A stretch of 64,000 bases of DNA from Siphonodentalium dalli (GCA_032622095.1 CP136063.1:276513426-276577425); one strand, 5' to 3'; shown: positions 20,891-34,498, counted from the stretch's first letter. The notes: generated by a model not told the origin, from the sequence alone. Translations and numbers: made by a program.

Positions 20891-21479
20891 TAAATGTGAA
20901 AAGGGCCTCCCATAAGTAAGAGGGGACTCTAAATTTCTTGAACATTGAAATTCCCTTTGTTTGAGAATTTGTATATGTTTATATTGAATATTCTCAGTAA
21001 ATAATTATTCTGTGTGTTTCAAAAGAAATCAGAATAAATTGTTATTGTTTTTAAGTATTGGTTATAGATAACAGTTAATTAGATTGACTCCCCTCTTCCA
21101 AGATGCATCCTTACTGTGGAAAACCGATCGCCCAAGCGATTCATCCAGGTCTGTTGGATGGCGCAAACGACTTTTCCTACTATGGCCAGTTTGTACCCTT
21201 GATTTGAATGACACATTTAATTGTTTCGTACCATGTTTTTGGTCATTTCACACCATATATTGGTATGTTTCATTGATTCCCAAAAATGATGAATGGTCAT
21301 TCGTACATGTGAAAAATTATATTAATCGTGTTAACTTAATGAGAGTGAACATGATCATGATTTAACGTTCGTGATGATGACAACCCAACATTTACATGTT
21401 AACATATTTCTTTCTTTTTTTTTCGAAACAAAATGAACCAATCGAAATTGTCGCGACAAAGTTAAAGATGCATAATCCG
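20891..21479. other. Unassigned spacer
   Basis: No supported gene. A 93-codon ORF (21,084-21,365) has no recognisable domain and includes a 'tttcgtaccatg' segment shared with the 23.2-kb repeat, so it is unlikely to be coding. Confidence 0.4.
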
Positions 21480-21920
21480 AATTAACGCTTGAATATTACT
21501 ATTTCCTTGGCTTCGGGTAAAACATATGTGATTTGAGTTGAGGAACCCACCCATCAAAGCTGAGAATGATCAGATATTGATTTTTGAAATCTATTATTTT
21601 TTACCATCGATAATTTTTAGTGGCCCAATAAAAAGTCGAAAGAGGACGGATGAAGATGGATAACTCAAAAAGCAAGTGGCTTTTGTTGTGTCAGATATTT
21701 GACAAACCCGCAAAATTTCATTGAACAAAATATTGATAAATAACAGGTTTTGGGCAATTGTATACTATATTTGACTGGTTAGCATTATTTTTGGGGCATT
21801 AATCGATTCTGGTAAACGAAGTGGCATTTAAAAAAAATGGTGTTGTTGTTGTTGTGAAATATGATGATATGGGAACCATCGAATCGGACTGAGTACCATT
21901 AATGTCATTTTTTTTTAAAA
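21480..21920 (+). repeat. Interspersed repeat R1 (copy 4)
   Basis: Contains 'gaacccacccatcaaagctg' and 'tgataaataacaggttttgg', as in copy 1. The right side ('gaatcggactgagtaccatt') resembles the inverted terminus near 9340, suggesting the full R1 unit has imperfect inverted ends. Confidence 0.6.
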
Positions 21921-22078
21921 TAATACCGGTATACTCAAAGGTACGAATTGTCGAAATGATACAGGAACTGGTATGAAATGTCCAAAACCCTGGTGCGAAA
22001 CATCTCCATGTCAAACTTCCATGGTATGAAATGCCAGCAACCTATTCATCCATTGCACATTATCATTTATTTCCAATG

Positions 22079-22490
22079 CAGGGTTCCCACTCATTACTGC
22101 TATCCAAATTTAAGCACTATTCAAGCACTTTTCATGGACGCAGTGATAAATTTCAAGGACAATTATAGTTGATCATTATATTTTGGCACTATCCTAAAAT
22201 AGCCTGCAAACATTCTTCCCATATTAGAATTTGTTTTCTTATAATATTGAAAAAAAAACAATGTAAGGATTAAATTCTATGAAAATACGGCTCAACAAAA
22301 ATGATCAGATACATTTTTTATAAGGATTTGAGATATATTATTGTTCAAAAATACTCAATTTGACTAAATTCAAGCACTTATCAAAGATGATAGGTGAAAA
22401 TCAAGTACTATTCAAGGAATACAATGAATTGAAGCACTTTTCAAGAAATGGTCCGATATTCAAGTACTTTTCAAGAGAGTGGGAACCCTG
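22079..22490. mobile_element. hAT-like MITE with CAGGGTTCCCAC termini
   Basis: CAGGGTTCCCACTC at the left and GAGTGGGAACCCTG at the right give inverted termini of at least 12-14 bp. The subterminal regions are rich in 'caagcacttttcaag' repeats in opposite orientation. CAGGG ends suggest hAT, but I found no 8-bp target duplication. Length is 412 bp. Confidence 0.65.
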
Positions 22491-23155
22491 CAGTGGGCAT
22501 GGATACGAGTCTCCCATTGGGGAGGGGGTCCACCTTGATACATGTATGTTCCGACAGCACCCCCTTGGAAGGAAGTTTCCTACAGATGGCTACAGGGTAA
22601 ATGTATATCGGTCCAAAATTTGTTCGAAAATTATTAATTAGATATGACATTTTTGCACGATATGGCTTGTTATCAAACTCCATTTGTACTTAGCTGAATA
22701 TCACTTCAATTTGCCCTAAATCGAGTAATATCATTTTACGACATCACTAATTAAGAGTAATACATGTATGATTTTATGACATCACGATCTGAGTAATACA
22801 CGGTATGGCTTTGACATGGTGTAATTCTATTTCACTATTAGAATAGGCATAGATACCAATTTTTTGTGATGTCACTCATTAGAAAAAGTTGTCAATATTA
22901 CACTGTTAATAAGAGGCGAACTATCGTAATTAATAGATACATGTAGGGTATTACTTGGTTGGTTTGATATTATAGGCCTGATTTCAGTCCTCAGTAGCCT
23001 CATATCAGCCTTCGTCGTCAGGCTGATTGTGATATGAGGTTACCTCAGGGTGATATAGGGCCTAATATCAAACCAACGATGTTGGCGCTGCTAGTCTACA
23101 GGGTCACTGTCTCGTTGTTCCCCTTGCCGAGGAGATATAAATGGGTACAGAACGT
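22491..23155. other. Unassigned spacer with short inverted motif
   Basis: 'cctcatatcagcc' and 'aggctgattgtgatatgagg' near 22,998-23,040 form a small inverted repeat. Nothing else was recognised. Confidence 0.35.
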
Positions 23156-23159
23156 TTTG

Positions 23160-23290
23160 TATCATCTTAAGTCATTTCGTACCATATTTTTGGTAATTTC
23201 GTACCATATTTTTGGTAGTTTCATACCTTATTGTTTGGTCGTTTCGTACCATGTAGGAAATCAATTGGTCATTTCGTACCATGTTACTAC
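23160..23290. repeat. ~24-bp repeat TTTCGTACCATATTTTTGGT
   Basis: Five degenerate units; a related pair lies at about 21,222-21,265. Confidence 0.75.
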
Positions 23291-23784
23291 ATGTATGTCA
23301 CACCATATGGAAACAAATTAATGATTTTCTACAAAGTACGAAATAAAAAAAAGTAACCAAACAATCCGGTACCCTACCGTTATGTAAAACCAAAAATTAT
23401 GGTATGGATTACTATGGAACGACCATGGTTATGGTATCAAATACTGAAATAATGAAGAAGTCACTGCAGTTGTATATATCATTTATGTGGTCACAATATA
23501 TGCATGTATAATGCAACCTGTAAGTTGACATGACCTCTGTTCTAGTTGGCTTATGATTGAGTTCTGAAGTGCTCTTCGCACTGTCAGGTTTACTTGATCA
23601 ATACTCCAGCAATGTTCAGAATCCGATTCCACGACGCTCGTATGAAACGTCTAGAAAATAGAATCCATATTTAATAAATCCTTCAGACATTCAATATTAC
23701 CGATCGCCTGAATCAACATCTGACTGTTTGAAGCGGTTCCACTCAATGGTTGTTTTCAGAAGAAGTCGTCGCAATGTACAGTGG

Positions 23785-25116
23785 TAGGGCCTAAAAAAAG
23801 GCGTTTGTTTCCGCTAACCTGACCGACCCTATTTTAAACCTCCGACCCTAAACTTTTTATTGCCATTGCAACAAAACAAAAATTGGACCAAAAAATAAAA
23901 TAAAAAATAAAAAAAAATTCCTTTTTTTTCTTTTTTTCAATTTAGGTCCCAATTCATATCATAACAAGATGCAAAACATTTATATGTATTGACATAAGAA
24001 ATTTAAGTTTACAAAAAGATTTAAGTTTACCAGTTGGAATCATACTGTAAAGTATGTTTGGCTTTATCTAGCTTTCATCTGTGAAAACTTCAAATAGTTT
24101 CAGTTCAGGTTTGTTATGATTCAGCCTTCAGACTTCAGTATTTCAATCAAATACAGTACAGGAACATTAACAATTTGATCGAATCAACCTGGTTATCAAG
24201 TGGGATCTCATAATAGCAAATGAAAAATTAACATAGAGATTAGTACTATAAATAGTAATTACTAACTTAATAGACATTGTTTCTGTACTACATGTAGTAT
24301 ATTATGTATGTGTCTCACTTGAATTTTATAAAATAGCCTATTGTATGAATTAGAGTGATAATGGTAAGTCTCATTTCAAGCAGGATAAGCATAATCCATT
24401 GAACCAAAAGATATCTGACAATAACTTATAAGCATTTCCAATCCATACATATATAAAAATTTCCAAAGTTATGCTTGAGAAACTTGATCAAATTGACCTC
24501 TCAGTAAAATTCAAAATACTGACTCAAAGTGCCCTAGATTAGCTCTAAATGCCATGGATTTTCAAAAAAATTCCAGGGGGAGAACCCCACCATCAGCAGG
24601 GGGTCACCCCTCTCAAATCTTCCTCCGCTCAGGCCTTCAGGTTATGCATTTGGCATATCATTGCCCAAAAACAGGTGTCCCCAAAAAATACCTAGATCCT
24701 TCACTGAATGCGGAGGAGAAGGTGGGGTTGTGAAGCCATCATTAAGAGATCGGTACAAGATGGTCACTCCAATATGTGACAGTGCAGTAGTGCTGGACTG
24801 ACTCCAGTTGTCGCCAGACCATATGGGACATATTAGGACTATCAAAGATTATATTAGTATATAGACTAGTATATATGTAAATATTAAAGCATATGTAAGA
24901 TTGAATTGGAGTTTCTAGTTCCTCTGCCATTTGGGTTAACCTGATTGGGGCTAAGAAGTGCATAGTTTGGGTTATTGACAAGTATTATACAGTTATTTTT
25001 AAAGATACTGAAGAAAAAAAAGTTAACAAAAAAGAAAAAGAAAGTTAAGCCTACCTACCTACCCTAATTTTTTTCAGCTCGTTAGCGGAAACAAATGTAT
25101 TTTTTTGTTAGGCCTA
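23785..25116. mobile_element. TIR element with TAGG(G)CCTAA ends
   Basis: The left end TAGGGCCTAAAAAAAGGCG and 'tttgtttccgctaac' is repeated inverted at the right ('gttagcggaaacaaa' ... TTAGGCCTA). The body of 1.3 kb has A-rich edges and no transposase-like ORF. The target duplication is not clear and the superfamily is unassigned. Confidence 0.6.
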
Positions 25117-25334
25117 GTACGCACTACACAGTAGATAGAACGATTATCTTACGGTGTTAGAGATGTTGTTGTTATTGTTGACATAATCATATTCATACTG
25201 CTGTTGTTAGTACTTGTCGAACACATCCTAAGTTCTCCACCGGATTTTGACAGACAATCCCTGCATCTGGATCTGGATGGTGTACGGCGTAAGATCCTCG
25301 CGGATGTGTAGAACGCCGGGAGAGAGATAATTAT

Positions 25335-26045
25335 GTTCTTTGCGGGACTGTTGAGTTGTCCGCTGCTGTTCTATTTTGAATTTCGCATGCGTCCATCTCG
25401 TTTAGAGTGTTCCACTGAATAATTGTCCGTGGGAAGAATGAATTTGAGTATTCAGCAGAGTTTGTCACCAGTGGCTCTTACCGGTAGGACAGTGAATTAT
25501 TACATTCCTGTTTTGAGACTATATTTGTGGCACTGAAATCTGCAAATTTCTTGGCTCGGATTTTTCTGCCCACCTTTTTTGGTTTAATTAAGCACTGAGT
25601 GTTTACAGCCGACACCTGCCCCTTATCCATCTTGTGAAAGAGCTCCAGCCTCTGGTCTTTCCTTCTTTCTTCGAGTGGTCTTATCTCGCAGTCATTCATC
25701 AGTTTGGCCATGGCCTTCGATTGGTAATTGCCGGTCATGAGCCGTACAGCTCCTCTCTGTATTCTCTGCAGGGCGTCGATGTTCTGCTGCTGGTGAGGAT
25801 CCCACATGAAGGCTGCGTATTCCAGGGACGATCTTACGAGTGTCTCATACGCTACGCATTTACTCTTGAATGGTGCCTTCCTAAGGTTTCTTCTGATGAA
25901 TCCGAACGTGCTGTTAGCCTTCTTCGTGATCTTGTCTATCTGTGGCAACCATTTCATATCGTTTGAGAGCATGACTCCAAGATATGGTGATTGAGTGACG
26001 CTTTGTATGATCTGGTTTCTGAGCTGGTACATGTAGGTCAGTTGG
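25335..26045 (-). pseudogene. Fragment of a non-LTR reverse-transcriptase ORF (C-terminal thumb region)
   Basis: On the minus strand, 184 codons (26,032 to 25,478) include SPYLGVMLSNDMKW, RSSLEYAAFMWDPH and a LERIQR-like LQRIQRGAVRL. These are the conserved region after the catalytic core in Jockey/CR1-type reverse transcriptases. An in-frame TAA at 25,478-25,480 interrupts it. The same frame then continues to about 25,335 with NSFFPRTIIQWNTL, a conserved C-terminal motif. It is 5'-truncated at about 26,045, so this is a dead fragment. Confidence 0.85.
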
Positions 26046-26344
26046 GAACAGTGATAATCACAGTAATACTGACAGTGATTTCAGATACTGACAGTGAATG
26101 AGTGATACATCAAGTGATCAACATCATACTAGTACAGTCCTCAAATTCGGTTGCTTAATTCAGATCTTCTGTGTCAATAATAATGACAATATTAAAAACA
26201 AGCTCTCAATTGGATCTTCGGTATCTGCTACAGGTACAGGATATAGTCCACAGTCCGTATATCATAGCAGTTTTCATGTTCAGGGTCACTTTCTGACGCG
26301 AAAATGTTCGAGAACATGCATTTTTTTTTGGCAGGGGGGTATCC

Positions 26345-27280
26345 CATGTTGACGTCACGGAATTTGCAGTTTGGTGACTCCAACAAGATTCATGGTGGCG
26401 CTCCTAGCGTTAATTTGAGATTGGTGGCGACCCTAGCGTTCATTGGTTTAAGAAATGATCATTGATTTGTAAACGGAAGTTATTAATTCGAGAAATGATC
26501 ATTGGTTTGTAAACGGATGTTAATAATCTTCAATTATTATTCATTGGTTTGACCGGAAATAGTAGATTTGTCTCTTATTGAATCCAGGAACGGCTATTGG
26601 TTTTGAAATAGATTAAGAAAATATATCTATTAAAACGGAATTGTCTCTTATTGAATCCAAGAACGACTATTAGTTTGAAAATGGAGACTATTGGATGTTG
26701 AAATATCTTTATTGATTAAGAAAATATGGCCATTGAAACGGAATGTACGTTTATGGAATATGCGCGAATCTTACTAATTGTGTGTTATTAGATATTAGTT
26801 GAACTGTGAACGCTATTAAATTAAAATAGAACATTAATTTTGCATCGGTCAACATTGATTATGAATCTTTATCTATTAAAACGGAACTGTCTCTTATTGA
26901 ATCCAAGAACGATTATTGGTTTGAAAATAGAGACTATTTGGTTTGAATCTATATCTATTGAAACGGAATTGTCTCTTATAGAATCCAAGAACGACCATTG
27001 GTTTGAAAATGGAGACTATTTGGTTTGAATCTATATCTATTGAAACGGAATTGTCTCTTATAGAATCCAAGAACGACCATTGGTTTGAAAATGGAGACTA
27101 TTTGGTTTGAATCTATATCTATTGAAACGGAATTGTCTCTTATAGAATCAAAGAACGACCATTGGTTTAAAAATGGAGACTATTGTTTTTACAAGCCACC
27201 ATTAACTTTTATTTCATGTAATTTCCGACCGAGTGGCTGCCCATACACATGCCCTTGACACCACGTCGCTTGGTAAGAAA
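26345..27280 (+). mobile_element. Tandem-repeat element, plus-orientation partner of the 18.2-kb copy
   Basis: It begins after TGACGTCACGG, with 'ggtggcg(ct/acc)cctagcgtt' repeated twice. It ends with 'agccaccattaacttttatt' and 'tttccgaccgagtggctgcc'. It is the inverse complement of 18,240-19,030 in layout, but the inner tandem repeats have expanded differently (82-bp units here). No coding capacity. Confidence 0.6.
26860..27190 (+). repeat. 82-bp tandem repeat
   Basis: GAATCTATATCTATTGAAAC occurs at 26,945, 27,027 and 27,109 (82-bp steps), with a less perfect unit before. Each unit contains 'gaacgaccattggtttgaaa'. Confidence 0.9.
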
Positions 27281-27484
27281 GGCAATTATGGAAATTATGG
27301 GTGGAATGATATCTGGATGCTGTGAACCATTCACAGAAAAAAACAAAATCAAAAATCAAAAACGGCTTGCAAATAAGAAATGTACTTGAATATCCGAATT
27401 CCGAAGGCTACGACACACCAAGGGCGTATACACTGTACCAGCAGCCTGGGGTCATTGCTGTCTGAAGTCATTTCGAAAACCCAC

Positions 27485-28490
27485 TGAAAAAAAAAAACCC
27501 TTTTTTTGTCCCCCGTAAAATTTATTTTCTGGGGACTATTGTAATCAGCTCCGTCCGTCCGTCTTCCGTGCGTCTGGAGTTATAACTGCAGTAATGATCA
27601 TCCGATTTGATTGAAACTTGGTATGTAGGTGTCTCAACTAAGAACACATGTGCTCTGCAATTCTGAGTTTGATCCGATGTTCTTTCATGGAGTTATTTCC
27701 CTTTTTTCAACTTTTTGTTTACTTAGAAAATTTCTCACTTTTTCGGTTTCCGGATGATATCTCAAGTTTGGATCCTTTAATTGCAAATACCGTTTTTATG
27801 TGGATCAGTCATATCAAGATACAGATTGAGTTCGAATTTGAGTTTGATTTTTCCTTGAGTTATGGACTTTTTTCGACTTAGAAAATTCAATTTTCCTTCT
27901 TTTTTCTTTGGTTTCCGGATGATAACTCAAGTTTGGACTGTTCAATTGAAAATTCCGTTTTTGTGTGAGTCATTGATATCAAAATACAGGTCAAGTTCGA
28001 ATTTGAGTTTGATCCGATTTTTCTCAGTTATGGGCTTTTCGACAAAATTAAATTTTTCTTGTTTTTTCTTTGGTTTCCGGATGATAACTCAAGTTTGGAT
28101 TGTTAAATTGGAAATTCTTTTTTTTTGTGGGTCGTTCATATCAAAATACAGGTCAAGTTCGAATTTGAGTTTGATCCAATGATTTTTTCCAGAGTTATGG
28201 GCCTTTCGACTTTGAATTTTTTTTTTTATAATTTTCTGTATGAGGGTACCTTCATGGTGTAATCAACTCCTCCTACAGTTTTGATCGTAGATATTTGAAA
28301 CTTCAGATTATTGTTACACACAGATTGGAGATGTGCAACATGTATACAGATGACGGAATTTGTGTTTTTTTTACGGAATTATTAACCCTTTCGACTTAGA
28401 ACATTTCAACATTTTAAAAAATTTCTTTAATAAAGCGGCATCGACTTGCCACGTTGTCGGGGGACACTGTGGTCGCCCGACCTTTTATTC
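27485..28490 (+). repeat. Hairpin-plus-CCGTCC tandem element (a)
   Basis: It opens with a GTCCCC...GGGGAC hairpin (about 27,508-27,536), then CCGTCCGTCCGTC, then three ~160-165-bp units with 'gtttccggatgataactcaa' at about 27,745, 27,911 and 28,071. The apparent 106-codon ORF over it is a repeat artefact. The same unit text occurs inverted at 59.9-60.4 kb. Confidence 0.7.
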
Positions 28491-28989
28491 TGTTTTATAA
28501 TTCACTGTTCTTATCTAAATGCCAGACCATGTCTTTAAACTTGGAATGGTGCTTTGGTCGGTCAACCTTAAAAGCAGTAATCTGACTGGACATAATCCAT
28601 GGTTCTGAGTCTTGCTATCTTTTTAAGAGTATCTTTCAAATTATTTCGCAAATTTGAAGTGATGCGTGTATTGGATTTGGAGACTGCATGGGCATATAGC
28701 CGTCACATACAGAGGCATGTGACAAGATCAATTCAACCTTTGTAGAATATGCTGACTGGTGAACATTGGGAAAGGGTACACACGGTTGGATCTCCAGTTT
28801 CATTTGAAAATATCATAGAAGTATTCAATTACAAAGTATACAATGAGATAAATTGGCAATTAAAAAAAAAATTGCTTCCTCGTCACCAATGATAGTTTTT
28901 CTGTGTCAGTCATATTGAACATGAGATGGACTGTCGTCCGGTGCATACCCCTTGTGGTATACCGCCTAGTGTGGGCATATCTATAACTT

Positions 28990-30245
28990 ATGACTGCTAT
29001 ACTCAGACAGATGGACCCAAAAATCAACATTTTCATATAAACAAAGATGAATAACTATAGAACAAAAAACCAAAACAAAACATGTCCTCATAGTGGTGAA
29101 CATCCATACAAAATTTCATTGAGATCCAAGCATTACTGTTCAAGTTATGACATGAACAGACATCAGGCGGACCAAAAATCCAACATTTCCAGATAAACAA
29201 AGGAAAATCCGAACAAAACGATGGAGCCCTTTATTTAATGTCCTGATAGTTGTGAACATCCATACCAAATTTCATTGAGATCCCAGCATAACTGTTTAAG
29301 TTACGACATGAGCAGACACCAGACGGACCAAAAAGCCAACCTTTCCAGATAAACAAAGATCAATAACTCTAGAATGGAAAAGCAGAACAGAACAATGAAA
29401 CCCTCTATTGAATGTCCTCATGGTTGTGAACATCCATACATAATTTTATTGAGATCCCAGCACAACTGCTGAAGTTATGATATGAACAGACACCAGACGG
29501 ACCAAAAAGCCAACATTTCCAGATAAACAAAGATGAATAACTCTAGAATGGAAAATCCGAACAAAACGATGGAACCCTTTATTTAATGTCCTCATAGTTG
29601 TGAACATCCGTACCAAATTTCATTGAGATCCCAGCATAACTGTTGAAGTTACGACATGAACAGACACCAGACGGACCAAAAAGCCAACATTTCCAGATAA
29701 ACAAAGATCAATAACTCTAGAATGGAAAGTCTGAACAAAACGATGTAACCCTCTATTTAATGCCCTCATAGTAGTGAACATCCATAAAAAAATTCTTTGA
29801 GATCCGAGCACTACTGTTCAAATTATGACATGAACAGACACCAGGCGGACCAAAAATCCAACATTTCCAGATAAACAAAGATGAATAACTCTAGAATGGA
29901 AAATCCGAACAAAACGATGGAACCCTTTATTTAATATCCTGATAGTTGTGAACATCCATACCAAATTTCATTGAGATCCCAGCATAACTGTTGAAGTTAC
30001 GACATGAACAGACACCAGACGGACCAAAAAGACAAACCTTTCCAGATAAACAAAGATCAATAACTCTAGAATGGAAAATCCGAACAAAACAATGGAACCC
30101 TCTATTTAATGTCCTCATAGTAGTGAACATCCATACCTAATATCATTGAGATCCGAGCACTAATGTTCAAGTTATGACATGAACAGACATCGGACGGACG
30201 TACGAACGCACACACACACACTCACGTACGCACGGACAGGTGCAA
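28990..30245 (-). repeat. ~174-bp tandem array ending in CGGACGGACG (b)
   Basis: About seven units with 'tttccagataaacaaagat', 'gaacatccatacc' and 'gacatgaacagacacc'. The last occurrence of the latter is near 30,175. The right edge is 'catcggacggacgtacg' plus an AC run, so read from the minus strand it starts with CGTCCGTC like the other members of this class. ORFs in it are shadows. Confidence 0.8.
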
Positions 30246-30669
30246 AACAGTATAATGATAAAATGAGACTAATTGGCCACTATAAGTTGTTACGAAAAAC
30301 ATATGCAGGGATGCTCAGGGCAGGGAGGAGATAAACTAGATTAAACACCAGTATTGTCTTATAACCCTTGATCATAAAACACCAACCGACATAAATATGT
30401 GGAATACAATGTCGCCATTCATTGCATTGTTACAATGACTATCCGGTTATAAACAAATTACTTAAAGGGGTATTGTACACAAAATCTGGTCATTTATGAG
30501 ACCATCTCCTTTTATACTCAACAGAATATATATATGCAACAAATGAATGAATTTGAGCCATGGATTAGAGCACAATACACCCATGTGCTCTATAAATGAT
30601 GCAAACAATATGGTAATTATAATGACAATTATAATGAACAGTTTTTTTCTTGGGTGTTCTAATCTCCAA

Positions 30670-32564
30670 AGAACATGTTCGCAACATGCAGCTCTTCACG
30701 GTATACGGTCTTGATAAATAAGCTCTTTAACATGATACTCATATCAGGTAATTATCCCAAATTATGGTCCAAAAGCTTACTAAAACCTATCTTCAAGAGT
30801 GGTGATAATAAAGATACAAATAATTATAGGGGAATTTCTATCATTAGCTGTGTGGGCAAACTATTTGGAGCCATAATTAATGAAAGGTTGATGAAATTCA
30901 GAGAAAAGCATAAGTCTATTTACCAAATCGCATTTGAGAAAAATAGAAGACCATCTGACCATGTATATACCCTTAAAAGTCTAATCGATAAATATGTCAA
31001 CAAAAAAGTTGGTGTCAAAGCTGAACCTTTATTCCTATGTTTTATTGATCTGTAGAAAGCATTTGATAGTGTTTGGAGAGATGGACTTTTCTACAAATTA
31101 CGAAAGAAGAATGTTAGTTCTAAGATCATTGAAGTTCTTAAAAGTATGTACTCCAACCCCAAAACAGCAGTTAAAATACCTAATGGATTAACAGAGATGA
31201 TAAATTGCTCCACAGGTCTTCGTCAAGGATCTTTAACTTTTATGTGGATGACATTCCAAATTTATTGACTCAGCCAAGGATTTTGACCCACCAAGCCTAT
31301 ATGCTAAAATGTTAATTGTATACTTTATGCTGATGACTTAGTTTTGATCAGTAGGTCAAAGAAAGGTTTACAAATTGTCTTAACTCATTTGAAGCATATT
31401 GCCTGAAATGGAGATTATGTATCAATCCAAATAAATCTAGAATAATAAAAATAAAAAAAGGTGGCACTACATGCACTGACTCTTTTTTCATCAATAATGC
31501 AAAGATAGACTGTGCATCGGATTATAATTATTTAGGGATTACAATTTCATCTAGATGGGATTTAAAAAAAGCGGTATTAAACCTAAAAAATAAGACCAGT
31601 CGAGCACTTTTTAGTTTAAAAAACAATGTATTTTCAACAATGAATTACCATTATCTGTATCATTGGATCTTTTTGACAAAACAATAGTTCCTATTCTAAC
31701 CTATGGGTGTGAGGTGTGGGGAGGTTATCTAAATAACTTACTTGATCGCCTAAGCCCATCAACGCTTACTAATCATTTTGACAAAGACCCGTTTGAAAAT
31801 TGCCCTTAAGTTTTCATAAACAAATGCTAGGAGTTAATTCGTAGGCGACTAATTTGGCGACTCGTGGTGAACTGGGAAGATTTCCACTGGGCTTCAAAGT
31901 AACCCAGCAAGTTATACGTAATTTTTTTCGAATTATCAAACTTAATGACAGTTCGCTACTACATTATGCTTATTTGTGTAATCTGAATACATATTCTAAG
32001 GGTCAAGTAACATGGCTTAACTCCATTCAAACAATTCTTGACATTTATGCATATAAAGATGTATGGGATAACAAATATGTAAAAAATCCCAAGAAGGTTG
32101 AAAAGAGTATAATGAGTCATTTAAGGTCCAAATATATAAAACAATGGGGACTACAAACCCTTCACTCTGAAAAACTTAAGACTTACATAACTATTAAAGA
32201 TAATTATGGTTGTGAGAACTACCTATTTCATCAAAAAACCTATAAGTACAGGAAAACACTTTGTAGATTGAGGATAAGTGCTCATTCTCTGCACAATGAA
32301 ACTGGCAGACATACTCGTCCGAAAAAAACTGACATTAATGACAGAAAATGTAACATTTGTAACAGCATTGAAGATGAGTCCCACCTCATATTGCATTGTA
32401 AGAAGTATAGTTCACCAAGAACAGTTATGTTTGATGCTCTAAATAGTTTTATTGATAGATTTTATTTTCTACCGGAAAACGAGAAACTTAAGATAATTCT
32501 AAGTTGTAATGAGTATGATATATGCACAGTTGTAACTAAGTTTATAGGTGCAATATTGTGGTAG
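30670..32564 (+). pseudogene. Decayed non-LTR reverse transcriptase
   Basis: Recognisable blocks are NNYRGISIISCVGKLF near 30,820; FIDL-stop-KAFDSVWRDGLFYKL with TAG at 31,053-31,055; GLRQGS near 31,216; YADDLVLIS at 31,326, in a different frame after a deletion of the segment before it; and a final 236-codon open segment (31,854-32,564) with CNIC...H...C (zinc knuckle). The nonsense codon plus frameshifts show it is inactive. It is a different family from the 13.9-kb element (YADD rather than QADD). Confidence 0.88.
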
Positions 32565-33885
32565 AGCACATGGTGGGTCTTAAGTGAACCATGTCGCTAT
32601 ATCACAAAACATTTATGAGGCTCTGAGTCTAAACATCTGGCAGGGTCTATGGAAACACTAAGCCTACCTTTAAAGTCTTCTATATATTTATTCATCCTCA
32701 TTTATCGAACGGAACACATCCAATATGCATCACAACATGAAGACGACATCACAACACATATATAGGCTAGCTTGACAGCAACATCACAACATCACATCGA
32801 GCACCAAACATCAGACATCAAACCAGAGATCCAGATGACCAACGAAATAACCAACAGGCCCCTGGCGAACAAATACATAGGTTATAGTTGCTGCCGAATA
32901 AATATCCAGTATGGATATTAATAAATATGTGAAATGTGATTGTGTCAATAAACCAACTTCCCTATTGTCGATATAAACAACTATTTTGACACAATCCTAA
33001 CTGTGACGAACAGTTAGAAATAAAACCTATATTGCCAGTATAAAAGGGAGATTGTGAACGCAGCGTGCGATTTCCACATCCCTAAACTATTGGGCAAATA
33101 TATTTTGCAAATGTGACGTAATTCTAAACTTCCAAAACGAAGACAATAGTTTTATTAAAAACATTATAATAACGGGTAAAAACATAACAAATATCACATA
33201 CCATACTGGGGAAGCATAAGTCAGATGTCATAACGTAGTTTACATTAAACTTTATAACTGTAACATTCTTCAGGCATAGAAGAATGTACGCTTACACTGA
33301 GTGTGTACCGACGGAACGATGTTGTCACATCGAACGCTAATTATCAACTGAAAATCGCGGCAAATAAAATTACCTGTGATAGGCCGAGACACCTTAGTGT
33401 CCGAAAGTTAGATCTCAGATTGGGCGCTAACATTAACAGAACATAGACTAGTGGATGAAGTATTGGGCGAAAGTAGAAATACGAAGTAGCAAGATGCAGA
33501 ACAGGTATGCGACTGGGAACGGGAAGTGTAAAGAACGGAATAGCGCGGAATGGAACGAAATGAACCAAGTACGCGGAATGAAATGACAATGCAGCTATAA
33601 AATGTATATTAGTGAGTTAGGTATAATAACTTAGTTAGTGTAGCATGTAATAAAGGCATATACTGTTTTGGTATATAAAATAGCACTGTCACAATATTAA
33701 AGGACAGAGGTCAAATATAAGTCCTGAAAGTGGTAATATACACAAGCATGTATTTTCTGATTATGTTGTTCTCAGTTGTGCATTGTTCATTATCATTCCT
33801 ACATAATTATATTTTCCCAGGTGCTGCTGACATGAATCATTCATCAAATTGCATTGTTCCATTTGACCCATAACTATCCCCTCTC
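32565..33885. other. Unassigned spacer
   Basis: CA/AC-rich after 32,720 ('acatcacaacac' motifs). No exon or repeat family was recognised with confidence. The start may be 3' UTR of the decayed retrotransposon. Confidence 0.35.
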
Positions 33886-34125
33886 AATTTCCTTTTAATG
33901 ACTATTGAACTGAAATTTAGTGGAAATAATATTCATTCAATAATGCATGTCAATGCACCTGCTTTTTGATATTCAATTATTGAATTTAATTTAGCCATTT
34001 CCTTTCAATAGCTAATTAACTAAAATCCAGTGCAAAAATATTCAATCATTAATGTATTTATATGAACCTGCTTTTTGCTATTTAAGTATTTAAGTTCAAG
34101 TGATTAAGCCATTTACAATTTTACA
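33886..34125. repeat. ~119-bp direct duplication
   Basis: Two diverged units share 'cctgctttttg(a/c)tatt' and 'tttagccatttcctttcaat' with similar flanks. Confidence 0.55.
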
Positions 34126-34289
34126 TGTACTTCATATGTGACAAATATTTGATATCTTCTTTTCACCATACCTGATATAAGTCATATAATACTAATTATT
34201 GGTGCACACAATAATCTATTAGTAGGCTGCTAATACTTTTCCTTTCCAACCTTTTATATATATATAAAAAAAATCTTTCACCCATCTGT

Positions 34290-34498
34290 ACTCATTCTTC
34301 ACTGTCACTTGTGTTTGTTTCTCATTCTCATCTAATCAATTATCAACTATATACATTCAACACTCATATATATACTCATCTATACTCATTCTTCACTCTC
34401 ACTTGTGCTTGTTTCTCATTCTCATCTAGTCAACTTTATATAGCTAAATATAATGATTATTATTATGAGCTAATAAACAAATTCAAATTCAAATTCAT
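34290..34498 (+). repeat. Possible non-LTR 3' tail with AAATTC repeat
   Basis: A duplicated 'tactcattcttcactctcac' block is followed by 'gagctaataaac' and three AAATTC units at 34,480-34,497. Short simple-repeat tails of this kind end many non-LTR elements. It may be the 3' end of the element decayed at 30.7-32.6 kb, but the link is not proven. Confidence 0.4.

Noticed and set aside
21084-21365. 93-codon ORF as a host gene
   Set aside because: Part of it is the 'tttcgtaccatg' repeat text; no domain or splice signals support it.
28384-28400. TTAACCCTTT near 28,384 as another TTAA-element end
   Set aside because: The next bases (CGACTTAGAAC) belong to the local tandem-repeat text and no inverse end is nearby.
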